64,000 bases of DNA from Serratia proteamaculans_D (GTDB lineage: Bacteria; Pseudomonadota; Gammaproteobacteria; Enterobacterales; Enterobacteriaceae), in NCBI RefSeq assembly GCF_049959315.1, contig NZ_CP188201.1, one strand, 5' to 3'. This document shows positions 42,660 to 50,508 of the stretch, one piece after another; within the stretch, counting starts at the first letter, position 1, and every line of letters starts with the position of its first letter. The notes below the pieces were generated by a model that had not been told where the DNA came from, ran no database searches, and saw only the letters and a program-made list of their open reading frames with translations. The translations under genes were made by a program, and so were the position numbers.

Positions 42660-43596
42660 ATAGCTGTTCGGTCATCAATTGACCCCATTGTGTGCCCGGC
42701 TGCTCTTCTGCCAGCGTGAAACCGACGCTTTCATACAGATGCCGGGCCGCATCCAGCCCTTTGAAAGTCCACAAATGGGTTTCATCAAAGCCCTGTTCAT
42801 CGCAAAAACTGACCGCCCGGTTCAGCAATTGACGGCCTACGCCGCTGCCGCGCACACTGTCATCGATGATAAAGGTACGCAGGTGGGCGCGATTTTCCCC
42901 CAGGGTTTCCCCATCAATTGAAACCGATCCGACAATGCGGCCATCGCTCAATGCAGACCAGGTCTGGTTTAGCGGATGCGACAGCCGCCCGGCGAGATCG
43001 GCCAGCGCCGCACCGACGGCAGCTTCAAAAAAGGCACCAAACCCCACCGTGCGCGAATAATATTGCATGTGCATTTCCAGTGTTCTGCCGGTAAACCCAG
43101 GTAAATAACCGCTGACAATCTCGATTGATGGCGCAGAAACCGGCGCTTCACCCAAACGGTGAGCGCGTAACGCCGCAGCATAATTCTGCAGGCCCCCGGC
43201 AATGCCTGCGCTGGCATCAGCAGGCAGCTTATCCAGCGCGTTAAGTACCTGATGCTCGGCATAACGGTTAATCCCTGCCAGAGTCTGTCGCCCTTTATCC
43301 GTTAACCGCAGGATTTTTTCCCTGGCATCGCGCTCACTGGGTAAAGTCACCAGTTCTCCGGCTTTGATCAGTTTGTTCAGCATGCGGCTAACGCTGGATT
43401 TCTCCAGATTAAGCACGCTGCAAAGCTCAGCCGCGGTATCGACATGGCGATCGCCGATTTCAATCAATGCATGTACCGCCGACGGCGGCAAATCTGTGCC
43501 GGCAAGGGTATTGCCCATAAAACCCAGCTCACGCACCAGATGGCGTGACGCATCCCTGATCGGTTGTAAAAACGGGCTTGCTTGAGGGGTTGGCAT
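42631..43596 (-). CDS. MarR-type regulator fused to a GNAT acetyltransferase
   Basis: A 321-residue two-domain protein. Residues 1-140 are a MarR winged helix (AAELCSVLNLEKSSVSRMLNKLIKAGELVTLPSERDAREKILRLTDKG). Residues 160-315 are a GNAT domain with the acetyl-CoA loop (RTFIIDDSVRGSGVGRQLLNRAV) and LWTFKGLDAARHLYESVGF. GGAG stands 8 nt before the ATG. The 3' end overlaps the convergent aldehyde dehydrogenase by 29 nt. The fused form is known in several bacteria; it may modify a small ligand or a protein in response to the same signal. A MarR-like operator lies upstream at 43613-43631. Confidence 0.92.
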   Translation of the reverse strand: MPTPQASPFLQPIRDASRHLVRELGFMGNTLAGTDLPPSAVHALIEIGDRHVDTAAELCSVLNLEKSSVSRMLNKLIKAGELVTLPSERDAREKILRLTDKGRQTLAGINRYAEHQVLNALDKLPADASAGIAGGLQNYAAALRAHRLGEAPVSAPSIEIVSGYLPGFTGRTLEMHMQYYSRTVGFGAFFEAAVGAALADLAGRLSHPLNQTWSALSDGRIVGSVSIDGETLGENRAHLRTFIIDDSVRGSGVGRQLLNRAVSFCDEQGFDETHLWTFKGLDAARHLYESVGFTLAEEQPGTQWGQLMTEQLFIRPQVARG

Positions 43597-44029
43597 GATG
43601 GCGGCTCCAAAATGGTTGTATTTAGCAACTATATCGGAACTGTTCAGAAATTCAAATGCTCTTTTAGAGTAGTATCAAAAGATACGACTTATAAGAGGTG
43701 AATTAATATCTGTTACTCCTACTTAAGCGAAAAAAACATTAATACCCCCGCCAAATAAATAGGAAAACTCCATGAAATTGGTAAATAAATTTGCTTTTGG
43801 TTATAAGCATATCTCCTAATATCACTTTTAAATAAAACAGCACCTTCGCCAAGTTGAAATTTAGTCATTAACACCAATTCGAATTTACACATGGCTTATT
43901 ATCATTAAACTGTGCGAATACTTGCATTTAACCTCACTGCTGATTTAACCAGTAAATACCGTCACCCATTCCCTTATGAAGGTGTTAGGTGACATTAAAT
44001 ACCCGCATATTTTATATGAGAAGAACCGT
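43597..44029. other. AT-rich intergenic region
   Basis: 433 nt between the divergent MarR-GNAT and LysR genes. It contains the MarR-like repeat at 43613-43631 and AT-rich promoter-like sequence. A 15-codon frame starting at 43771 has no convincing ribosome site. Nothing else is supported. Confidence 0.6.
43613..43631. promoter_or_regulatory. Inverted repeat, probable operator of the MarR-GNAT gene
   Basis: Read on the minus strand: TAGTTGCTAAATACAACCA. The first 11 bases are identical to the operator candidate at 7384-7401 (TAGTTGCTAAAGCAACTA), and the second arm differs by an extra base and one substitution. It lies 17 nt before the MarR-GNAT start. Confidence 0.55.
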
Positions 44030-44974
44030 ATGTCTCTGCTTAAATCCTTGCCGAAACAGATATCTTTGTGGCATTTGAATCTGTTTCTCCTGGTTGCCAA
44101 GTGGCTTAGCTTCAACCGGGCTGCACAGGAGCTCGGCATTAGCCCAGGATACGTGACAAAGTGTATCCATTCCCTTGAGAAAGCATTGGATACCAAGCTG
44201 TTTGTTCGCACTACCCGTCAAGTGATGTTGAGTAAAAGCGGCGAATTCTTTTTTATTAAAGTTAAAGAGATCCTGGGTGATGTTGAAGATGCCATCCTGG
44301 GCATCAATGCCTTGCAGGACGTTGCCAGCGGCAATCTGCGGATCAGCTGTAATGCCTACTTTGGGCAGCATCATCTGGCACCGGTCTTGTCTTTGATGGA
44401 GCGACAGAGCCCTGGGTTAAACATCTGGCTGGATCTGACCAACCAACAAAATGACCTGATTGCCGACGATATTGATATCGATATCCGCATCGGCAGTGCA
44501 AAAGAACCCCATCTGGTGGCTTATAAAATAGCCAGCAGCTTCCGGGTACTTTGCGCCTCGCCGCTGTATCTCAAACGCCAGGGTACCCCGCAGGAACTTG
44601 ATGAACTCAATAACCATAATTGCATACTGTATCGCCCCCGCGAGGAAAGTATGGGGCTATGGCGGCTCACAGACAGCCGCAACGCATCGGAAAGCAAGCT
44701 TAAGGTGAAAGGCTCACTTTCCAGCAGCCACAGCGACGTAGTGAAAACCTGGGCCGTCAAAAATCACGGGATTGCCCTGCTGCCGGTCTGGAGCATTGCG
44801 TCAGAGCTGGCATCTGGGGTTTTGGTCAGAGTGTTGCCTCAATATCAGCAATCGGCAGATATTATCGCGGTGATCAAAAACCAGGAGAAAAAAACGCAAC
44901 TTATTCGTACCTGCGTGGACTTTATCAAAACTCACTTACAGGCCAGTTTACCTCAGATGAATAGCTACGACTAA
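44030..44974 (+). CDS. LysR-family transcriptional regulator
   Basis: A 314-residue LysR protein (LFLLVAKWLSFNRAAQELGISPGYVTKCIHSLEKALDTKLFVRTTRQVMLSKSGEFF). I chose ATG 44030 with GAGAAG 6 nt upstream; ATG 43976 is open but has no ribosome site. It is followed on the same strand by the YmgB-like gene (48 nt) and then the serralysin gene. Target unknown; the protease or the YmgB-like gene are candidates by position only. Confidence 0.9.
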   Translation: MSLLKSLPKQISLWHLNLFLLVAKWLSFNRAAQELGISPGYVTKCIHSLEKALDTKLFVRTTRQVMLSKSGEFFFIKVKEILGDVEDAILGINALQDVASGNLRISCNAYFGQHHLAPVLSLMERQSPGLNIWLDLTNQQNDLIADDIDIDIRIGSAKEPHLVAYKIASSFRVLCASPLYLKRQGTPQELDELNNHNCILYRPREESMGLWRLTDSRNASESKLKVKGSLSSSHSDVVKTWAVKNHGIALLPVWSIASELASGVLVRVLPQYQQSADIIAVIKNQEKKTQLIRTCVDFIKTHLQASLPQMNSYD

Positions 44975-45022
44975 AACAGTGTCAACCCTTATTAACCCGG
45001 TTCCACCCTCAAGAGAAATGCA

Positions 45023-45262
45023 ATGAATAACGAGATGGATTACAAACTCTATGGTCTTTTTGAAAGCAACAAAGATATCAACGGGGAGGTTTACCGAATA
45101 TTAGGCGAGTGCCTTGTTCATTTAACATTGGCAAAAAAAACCGTCACCCCATCAACGATCATGACCCATTTGGTTTCAAAAATAGAGTTTCAACCCTGTG
45201 ATCATCAGAGAAAGTTTTATCGTGTAGCGATAGAGATAATCGGCATGGCACAAAAAAATTAA
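45023..45262 (+). CDS. YmgB/AriR-like biofilm regulator family protein
   Basis: A 79-residue mostly helical protein with the pattern of the YmgB/AriR family: EVYRILGECLVHLTLAKKTVTPSTIMTHLVSKIE and a C-terminal helix FYRVAIEIIGMA. AriR of E. coli affects biofilm and acid resistance and often sits in anti-RcsC or connector families. The ATG follows AGAGAAATGC, a weak ribosome site. Assignment by pattern only. Confidence 0.7.
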   Translation: MNNEMDYKLYGLFESNKDINGEVYRILGECLVHLTLAKKTVTPSTIMTHLVSKIEFQPCDHQRKFYRVAIEIIGMAQKN

Positions 45263-45508
45263 CGATCGCTGCTGTAGATTCAGCATAAAAAAGGAGTCAT
45301 GCCTGACCGATATTTACTTCCCAGTGGTGAATTCACTCTTTACTTAATGAGAGTTTACAGCCTGGCAGCCTATGACTAGATTTTCTAATCGTGAAAGCCA
45401 ACAAAAAATCAGCACTAAATTTATTTCGCCATTATCAATGCCAAGGGAATAACAGGGCTTAACGTTACAATGCGTCAATGGATTTACTTAACTCGAGGGC
45501 ATGACCAA

Positions 45509-47011
45509 ATGACTAAACAAAATTATATCTACAGCCAATATGATAAGTCTGTATGGGCCGATAGAGATGATTCTGGAGTTTATAGCAGCATTGATCTGTT
45601 CTGGCATTATCAGGAACGTGGTGATTACACTCTGAATGGCCGCCCCTCCGACAGCGCACTGGCGGCCGGTGAGAACCTGGCCCGCAACCTGCAATCCTGG
45701 AATGGCGTTGGTTCTGATGCACACCTGGGGAAAGGCGCTACCCTGACTTACGCCTTCCCTACCTGGCGCGAACATCAGATCAATACTGAGGGTGACGGTG
45801 GTTTAAGCGGGCTGGATGCTAAACAGCAAGCCTATGCCAAAGCTTCGTTGCAGGCCTGGGCCGATGTCGCCAATCTGACGTTTAAAGCATTACCGGCCAA
45901 TCAAAGCCAGGATGCGCAGATCAAATTCGGCAACTTCACCGCAACACCTAAAAGCGACAGTAACTACGGCTTCTTTCCCCACACGCTTGATGACAATGGC
46001 GAGCCTTTGGTTGACGATTGGGGACACGATGCCTCGGGCCAGGTGTGGTTTGTTGATCTTCCCGAAAACCGCGAACCGGGTTCTGGCGGCGGTTATGGTG
46101 CTCAAGTCTTTACCCATGAACTTGGCCATGCTCTGGGGCTTGATCACCCAGGAACCTATAATGGCGATGGAGCTGCCTATCAAAAGGATGCCAAGTATGT
46201 GGAAGACACCAATCAGTTTTCGATCATGAGCTATTTTTCCGAACTCAACCCAGCGGGTAAACCGGCCATTGGTGACTTCAACGGTCATTACGCGTCCGGC
46301 CCGCTGATGGATGACATTGCGGCCATGCAATACCTGTACGGTGCCAACACCCATGCATTTTCTGGCGATACCGTTTACGGTTTTAACTCCAATACCCAGC
46401 GTGACTACCTCTCCGCCAACAGTAATGCCACCAAAGTGATCTTCAGCGCCTGGGATACCGGTGGTAATGACACCTTTGATTTCTCCGGCTACAGCGCCAA
46501 TCAACGTATTAACCTAAATCAAGGGGCATTTTCTGACGTTGGCGGTTTGAAAGGTAACGTGTCGATCACTCAGGGCACCAATATTGAAAATGCCATCGGC
46601 GGCAGCGGCAACGATGTCCTGGTGGGTAATGCGTTGAACAACGTATTGAAGGGCGGTGCCGGCAATGACTTTATCTTTGGTGGCGCAGGGGCCGACACTT
46701 TGTGGGGCGGCGCAGGTAAAGATATCTTCGCTTTTGCCGCGGCGTCTGACTCCACCGTCAAAGCACCGGACAAGATCATGGATTTCACCACCGGCGTCGA
46801 CAAGATTGATTTGAGCGCTTTCGCCACCGATATCCAGTTCGTCGGGGGCTTTAGCGGCAACAGCAACGAGGCGACGATAAGCAGCAGCGGCAACAATAGC
46901 GTTCTGGCCTTGGATCTGCACGGACACGATGTCGGGAATCACGGCTGGCAGCCTGATTTCCTGGTGAATATCGTGGGGCAAGTCAACGCTCAAACCGACT
47001 TTATCGTTTAG
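45509..47011 (+). CDS. Serralysin-family secreted RTX zinc metalloprotease
   Basis: A 500-residue M10B metalloprotease, close to the usual 480-500. No classical signal peptide. The catalytic domain has the zinc site HELGHALGLDH starting at His203 and the Met-turn SIMSYF. C-terminal RTX nonapeptides occupy about residues 369-405 (GGSGNDVLV, GGAGNDFIF, GGAGADTLW, GGAGKDIFA). The last residues are DFIV, a hydrophobic C-terminal motif for type I secretion. ATG 45509 is chosen by homology of the N terminus; ATG 45470 is also in frame. No inhibitor (Inh) or ABC exporter gene is nearby, so secretion must use a system elsewhere. A strong terminator follows. Confidence 0.94.
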   Translation: MTKQNYIYSQYDKSVWADRDDSGVYSSIDLFWHYQERGDYTLNGRPSDSALAAGENLARNLQSWNGVGSDAHLGKGATLTYAFPTWREHQINTEGDGGLSGLDAKQQAYAKASLQAWADVANLTFKALPANQSQDAQIKFGNFTATPKSDSNYGFFPHTLDDNGEPLVDDWGHDASGQVWFVDLPENREPGSGGGYGAQVFTHELGHALGLDHPGTYNGDGAAYQKDAKYVEDTNQFSIMSYFSELNPAGKPAIGDFNGHYASGPLMDDIAAMQYLYGANTHAFSGDTVYGFNSNTQRDYLSANSNATKVIFSAWDTGGNDTFDFSGYSANQRINLNQGAFSDVGGLKGNVSITQGTNIENAIGGSGNDVLVGNALNNVLKGGAGNDFIFGGAGADTLWGGAGKDIFAFAAASDSTVKAPDKIMDFTTGVDKIDLSAFATDIQFVGGFSGNSNEATISSSGNNSVLALDLHGHDVGNHGWQPDFLVNIVGQVNAQTDFIV

Positions 47012-47050
47012 ACCCTTTTAGGTAGACCCGGGCAGGTTCTGCCACTTTTT

Positions 47051-47087
47051 GGCGAGGGCTTCTTAGGGGGCGCCCTCGCCCTTTTTT
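47051..47087 (+). terminator. Strong intrinsic terminator after the serralysin gene
   Basis: GGCGAGGGC and GCCCTCGCC form a perfect 9-bp stem with a 12-nt loop, followed by CTTTTTT. It ends 40 to 75 nt after the protease stop. Confidence 0.9.
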
Positions 47088-47099
47088 GACTTTCCGATC

Positions 47100-48557
47100 C
47101 TACTCAGCCTCTTGGCCAGCCTGGTAATACACATAGTCTTCCCGCGCCAGGCTGTTTTTGATCCTGAAGCGCCAAACTATCGCCAGGGCGATAAACCACA
47201 GCGGCATACTGCACAGCGCTATCAACGTATCCCGGTCAAAGACCATCAGCACCAGCGTGAAAGCGAAGAACGCCAACGTCAGCCAGGTCATGATCACCCC
47301 GCCCGGCATTTTGAAGGTAGAACGCTCATGCAGTTCGGGCTGTTGTTTGCGATAAACCAGATAGGCCACCAGGATCATTCCCCAACTGTAAACCACCAGT
47401 ATCGCCGCCACGGTAGAAACAATGGTGAACAACGTCATCACATTCGGCATCAGGATCAACAGCATGGTGCCTACCACCATACAGAAGCAGGAGAACATCA
47501 GGCTGCGGATCGGAATTGCCGTGGTGCGTGACAGGATTTTGAACTGTCCGTGCGCGTGTTTCTCCATCGACAGGCCATACAGCATGCGGGTACTGGAATA
47601 AACCCCGCTGTTGGCCGAAGACATGGCGGAGGTCAAGGCGACAAAGTTAATCACTGCGGCGGCGGCGGGCAAACCAGCCTGGTCGAATAACATAACGAAC
47701 GGGCTGCTGTCCGGCGAAACGTGGCTCCATGAGGTCACGGCGATAATCGCCAGCATCGAAAACACATAGAAAATGATGATCCGCACCGGGATCACGTTGA
47801 TCGCCTTGGGTAGCACCTTCTGCGGATCCTTGGTCTCGGCCGACATGGTGCCCAGCAGTTCAATGCCGGTGCAGGAGAAAATGGCAATCTGGAAGCCGGC
47901 AAAGAAGCCGAATATGCCGTGCGGCATAAAGATATTGGGGTCGGTGATATTACTCACCGAGGCTTTAACCCCGTCCGGCGAGGTCCAGCCAATGAACACC
48001 ATCCAGGCACCGGTCAGGATCAGCGCGATAATGGCAATCACTTTGATGATGGCAAACCAGAACTCTGCTTCACCAAACATCTTCACCGACAGCATATTGA
48101 ACAGGCACAGCAGCCCCAGGGTCAGCAAGGCCGGCAGCCAGGGCGAAACCTCCGGGTACCAGTACTGTACGTAACCGCCGCACACCACTACGTCGGCAAT
48201 GCAGGTCACCACCCAACTCAACCAGTAAGACCAACCGAGAAAAAAACTGGCTTTGGGGCCCAGGTATTCGGAGACGAAATCGGCAAACGAGCGATAGTCG
48301 AGCTTGGTCAGCAATAATTCGCCCATCGCCCGCATCACCATAAACATAAAGAAGCCGACAATCACGTAGGTCAAAACAATAGAAGTGCCGGAAAGCGCGA
48401 TGGTTTTACCCGAGCCCATAAACAACCCGGTGCCTATGGCCCCGCCGATAGAAATAAGCTGAATATGGCGTTCGCTCAGACCCCGTTGCAATGTTTGGGC
48501 GCAGTCGTGCCCCTCGGTTGAATGGGTATTCAACCGATGTTGCTTACTTTTTGTCAT
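47100..48557 (-). CDS. cycA: Amino acid permease, CycA-like (D-Ala/D-Ser/Gly)
   Basis: A 485-residue APC-family permease with 12 helices. LSERHIQLISIGGAIGTGLFMGSGKTIALSG, VMRAMGELLL and the later VALTSAMSSANSGVYSSTRMLYGLSMEK are close to E. coli CycA, which carries D-alanine, D-serine and glycine. An unusual N-terminal extension of about 25 residues precedes the first helix. Related aromatic or basic amino acid permeases share these motifs, so the substrate is probable rather than certain. Convergent with the serralysin gene; its own terminator is not obvious. Confidence 0.85.
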   Translation of the reverse strand: MTKSKQHRLNTHSTEGHDCAQTLQRGLSERHIQLISIGGAIGTGLFMGSGKTIALSGTSIVLTYVIVGFFMFMVMRAMGELLLTKLDYRSFADFVSEYLGPKASFFLGWSYWLSWVVTCIADVVVCGGYVQYWYPEVSPWLPALLTLGLLCLFNMLSVKMFGEAEFWFAIIKVIAIIALILTGAWMVFIGWTSPDGVKASVSNITDPNIFMPHGIFGFFAGFQIAIFSCTGIELLGTMSAETKDPQKVLPKAINVIPVRIIIFYVFSMLAIIAVTSWSHVSPDSSPFVMLFDQAGLPAAAAVINFVALTSAMSSANSGVYSSTRMLYGLSMEKHAHGQFKILSRTTAIPIRSLMFSCFCMVVGTMLLILMPNVMTLFTIVSTVAAILVVYSWGMILVAYLVYRKQQPELHERSTFKMPGGVIMTWLTLAFFAFTLVLMVFDRDTLIALCSMPLWFIALAIVWRFRIKNSLAREDYVYYQAGQEAE

Positions 48558-49176
48558 GGTGTTACCTGTCCGTCATTAAGGCGATTAAGCAGCTTTCACC
48601 GCTGCAGCAGGAGTGAAACGCCGTTGGCGTTCTACCGGCAAAAAAGAAATTCAGGCCAAACGCTGCCTGCCCTTTTGTTAAAGGGAAGTAAATATCTGCA
48701 CGTCTCAGAAAACGACTGTTCGAACTGAGTGCCAGCCCACATTTAGCATGCGAAGCATGAGCATGGAGGATAAATGGCTTTATATCAGTGGGTTATTATC
48801 ATTCCCGTTCAAGAAAAAAATGCGACCACCGCAGATTTAACATGAATTTAACTCTGGCGTCAGGAAACCGCATTGTCAACACGACACTTAAATAAAATGA
48901 AACTTTTTGATCACATTCAAGGTTCTGAAAAATAGATAAAAACGGGTTTTATGCATTTTTTATGCATAAAGTATGCGTAGTCAGCCAACCCCTTCTGAAA
49001 AAGTAATTAACTATTCATTTTTGCGTCGAAAAACCCGCTGGAAACTGCTCCGCAGCCCGCCAAGGGGGGGCTAACAAGCCGTGCTTTTAATGGTAAATTT
49101 GGCGTCGCAAAAGTGTTATGCACTTAGTAATCCACGGTTAAACAAAATAAACACCTCTATATAAAAAAGGTTGGTT
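48558..49176. other. Intergenic region upstream of glutamate dehydrogenase
   Basis: 619 nt without a supported gene. Its first part is the leader of the CycA-like gene on the minus strand. At 48951-48978 there are three direct ATGC(A/G)T repeats spaced 11 bp apart in AT-rich sequence, likely part of the dehydrogenase promoter. No sRNA is recognisable, but one cannot be excluded in this length. Confidence 0.5.
48951..48978. repeat. Three helically phased ATGCAT repeats
   Basis: ATGCAT (48951), ATGCAT (48962) and ATGCGT (48973), each 11 bp apart, about 200 bp upstream of the glutamate dehydrogenase start. One turn of DNA spacing suggests cooperative regulator binding. Confidence 0.4.
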
Positions 49177-50451
49177 ATGGAAAAGCTATCCTACGCTTCA
49201 GAAAGCAGCACAACGGCCTGGGCCACCTATCTGCAACAAATTGACCGCGTTGCACCTTACCTGGGTGATCTGTCGCGTTGGGTTGATACCCTGCGTCACC
49301 CGAAGCGTGCGCTGATCGTTGATATCCCACTGCAGATGGACGACGGTTCAATCCGCCATTTCGAAGGTTTCCGCGTTCAGCACAACCTGTCGCGCGGCCC
49401 GGGTAAAGGCGGCATCCGTTATCACCCGGACGTTGATCTCGATGAAGTCATGGCGCTGTCAGCCTGGATGACCATCAAATGTGCGGCAGTCAACCTGCCT
49501 TACGGTGGCGCCAAGGGGGGGATCCGCGTCGATCCTTTCAAACTGTCTGAAGGCGAGCTGGAAAGATTGACACGTCGCTACACCAGCGAAATCGGTTTTA
49601 TCATCGGGCCACAGAAAGATATCCCGGCACCGGACGTCGGCACCAACTCCAAAGTGATGGCCTGGATGATGGATACCTACTCCATGAACCACGGCACGAC
49701 CATCACCGGCGTGGTTACCGGCAAGCCTATCCACCTGGGCGGCTCGCTGGGTCGTGAGAAAGCCACCGGTCGCGGTGTGTTCGTTACCGGCTGTGAAGTG
49801 GCGAAACGTCTGGGCGTGCAAATCGAAGGTGCCAAGGTTGCGGTTCAGGGCTTTGGTAACGTGGGCAGCGAAGCCGCCCGCCTGTTTGTTGGTATCGGTG
49901 CGCGTGTGGTAGTGATTCAGGACCACTCCGCTACCCTGTTCAACGCCAACGGCATCGATCTGGCTGCACTGACCGAATGGCAGGCCAAGAACAAGCAAAT
50001 CGCCGGCTTCCCTGGCGCCAGCGAAATCGAAAGCGAAGCTTTCTGGTCCGTAGACATGGATATTCTGATCCCAGCCGCGCTGGAAGGCCAGATTACCCGT
50101 CAACGTGCAGAAATCCTCAGCGCCAAACTGGTTCTGGAAGGCGCTAACGGCCCAACCTACCCAGATGCGGACGACGTGCTGCGTTCACGCAACATCACCG
50201 TGGTACCTGACGTTATCTGTAACGCCGGCGGCGTAACAGTCAGCTACTTCGAATGGGTGCAGGACATGGCCAGCTACTTCTGGAGCGAGAGCGAAATCAA
50301 CGAGCGTATGGACAAGATCATGACCGACGCCATGATTCACGTTTGGAACAAGTCCGAAGAGAAAGAGTGCAGCCTGCGCACAGCGGCATATATCGTCGCC
50401 TGTGAACGTATCCTGACCGCACGTAAAGAGCGTGGCATTTACCCAGGTTAA
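49177..50451 (+). CDS. Glu/Leu/Phe/Val dehydrogenase (glutamate dehydrogenase)
   Basis: A 424-residue hexameric-type glutamate dehydrogenase. Substrate site RGPGKGGIRYH (Lys77), catalytic PYGGAKGGI (Lys113), and dinucleotide fold GFGNVG near 226. The length (about 424) is that of the NAD- or dual-specific bacterial and archaeal enzyme, shorter than the 447-residue NADP-specific GdhA of E. coli. It interconverts glutamate and 2-oxoglutarate plus ammonia. AAGG stands 6 nt before the ATG at 49177; the TTG at 49171 is less likely. Monocistronic. Confidence 0.93.
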   Translation: MEKLSYASESSTTAWATYLQQIDRVAPYLGDLSRWVDTLRHPKRALIVDIPLQMDDGSIRHFEGFRVQHNLSRGPGKGGIRYHPDVDLDEVMALSAWMTIKCAAVNLPYGGAKGGIRVDPFKLSEGELERLTRRYTSEIGFIIGPQKDIPAPDVGTNSKVMAWMMDTYSMNHGTTITGVVTGKPIHLGGSLGREKATGRGVFVTGCEVAKRLGVQIEGAKVAVQGFGNVGSEAARLFVGIGARVVVIQDHSATLFNANGIDLAALTEWQAKNKQIAGFPGASEIESEAFWSVDMDILIPAALEGQITRQRAEILSAKLVLEGANGPTYPDADDVLRSRNITVVPDVICNAGGVTVSYFEWVQDMASYFWSESEINERMDKIMTDAMIHVWNKSEEKECSLRTAAYIVACERILTARKERGIYPG

Positions 50452-50463
50452 TGCGTTATCTCT

Positions 50464-50495
50464 CCCGGCTTGCGCTGCAGGCCGGGATTATTTCA
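50464..50495. terminator. Terminator between glutamate dehydrogenase and acyl-CoA ligase
   Basis: CCCGGC and GCCGGG with a short loop containing further pairing, followed by ATTATTTC, between the convergent genes. Confidence 0.55.
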
Positions 50496-50508
50496 AAGCG
50501 ATCCCCCT

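Noticed and set aside
43771..43818. 15-codon ORF possibly acting as a leader peptide
   Set aside because: No regulatory codon run, no good ribosome site and no following attenuator.
45299..45379. 26-codon ORF after AAGGAG, upstream of the serralysin gene
   Set aside because: The spacing of the ribosome site to ATG is only 2 nt, the product is featureless and it lies in the protease leader region.
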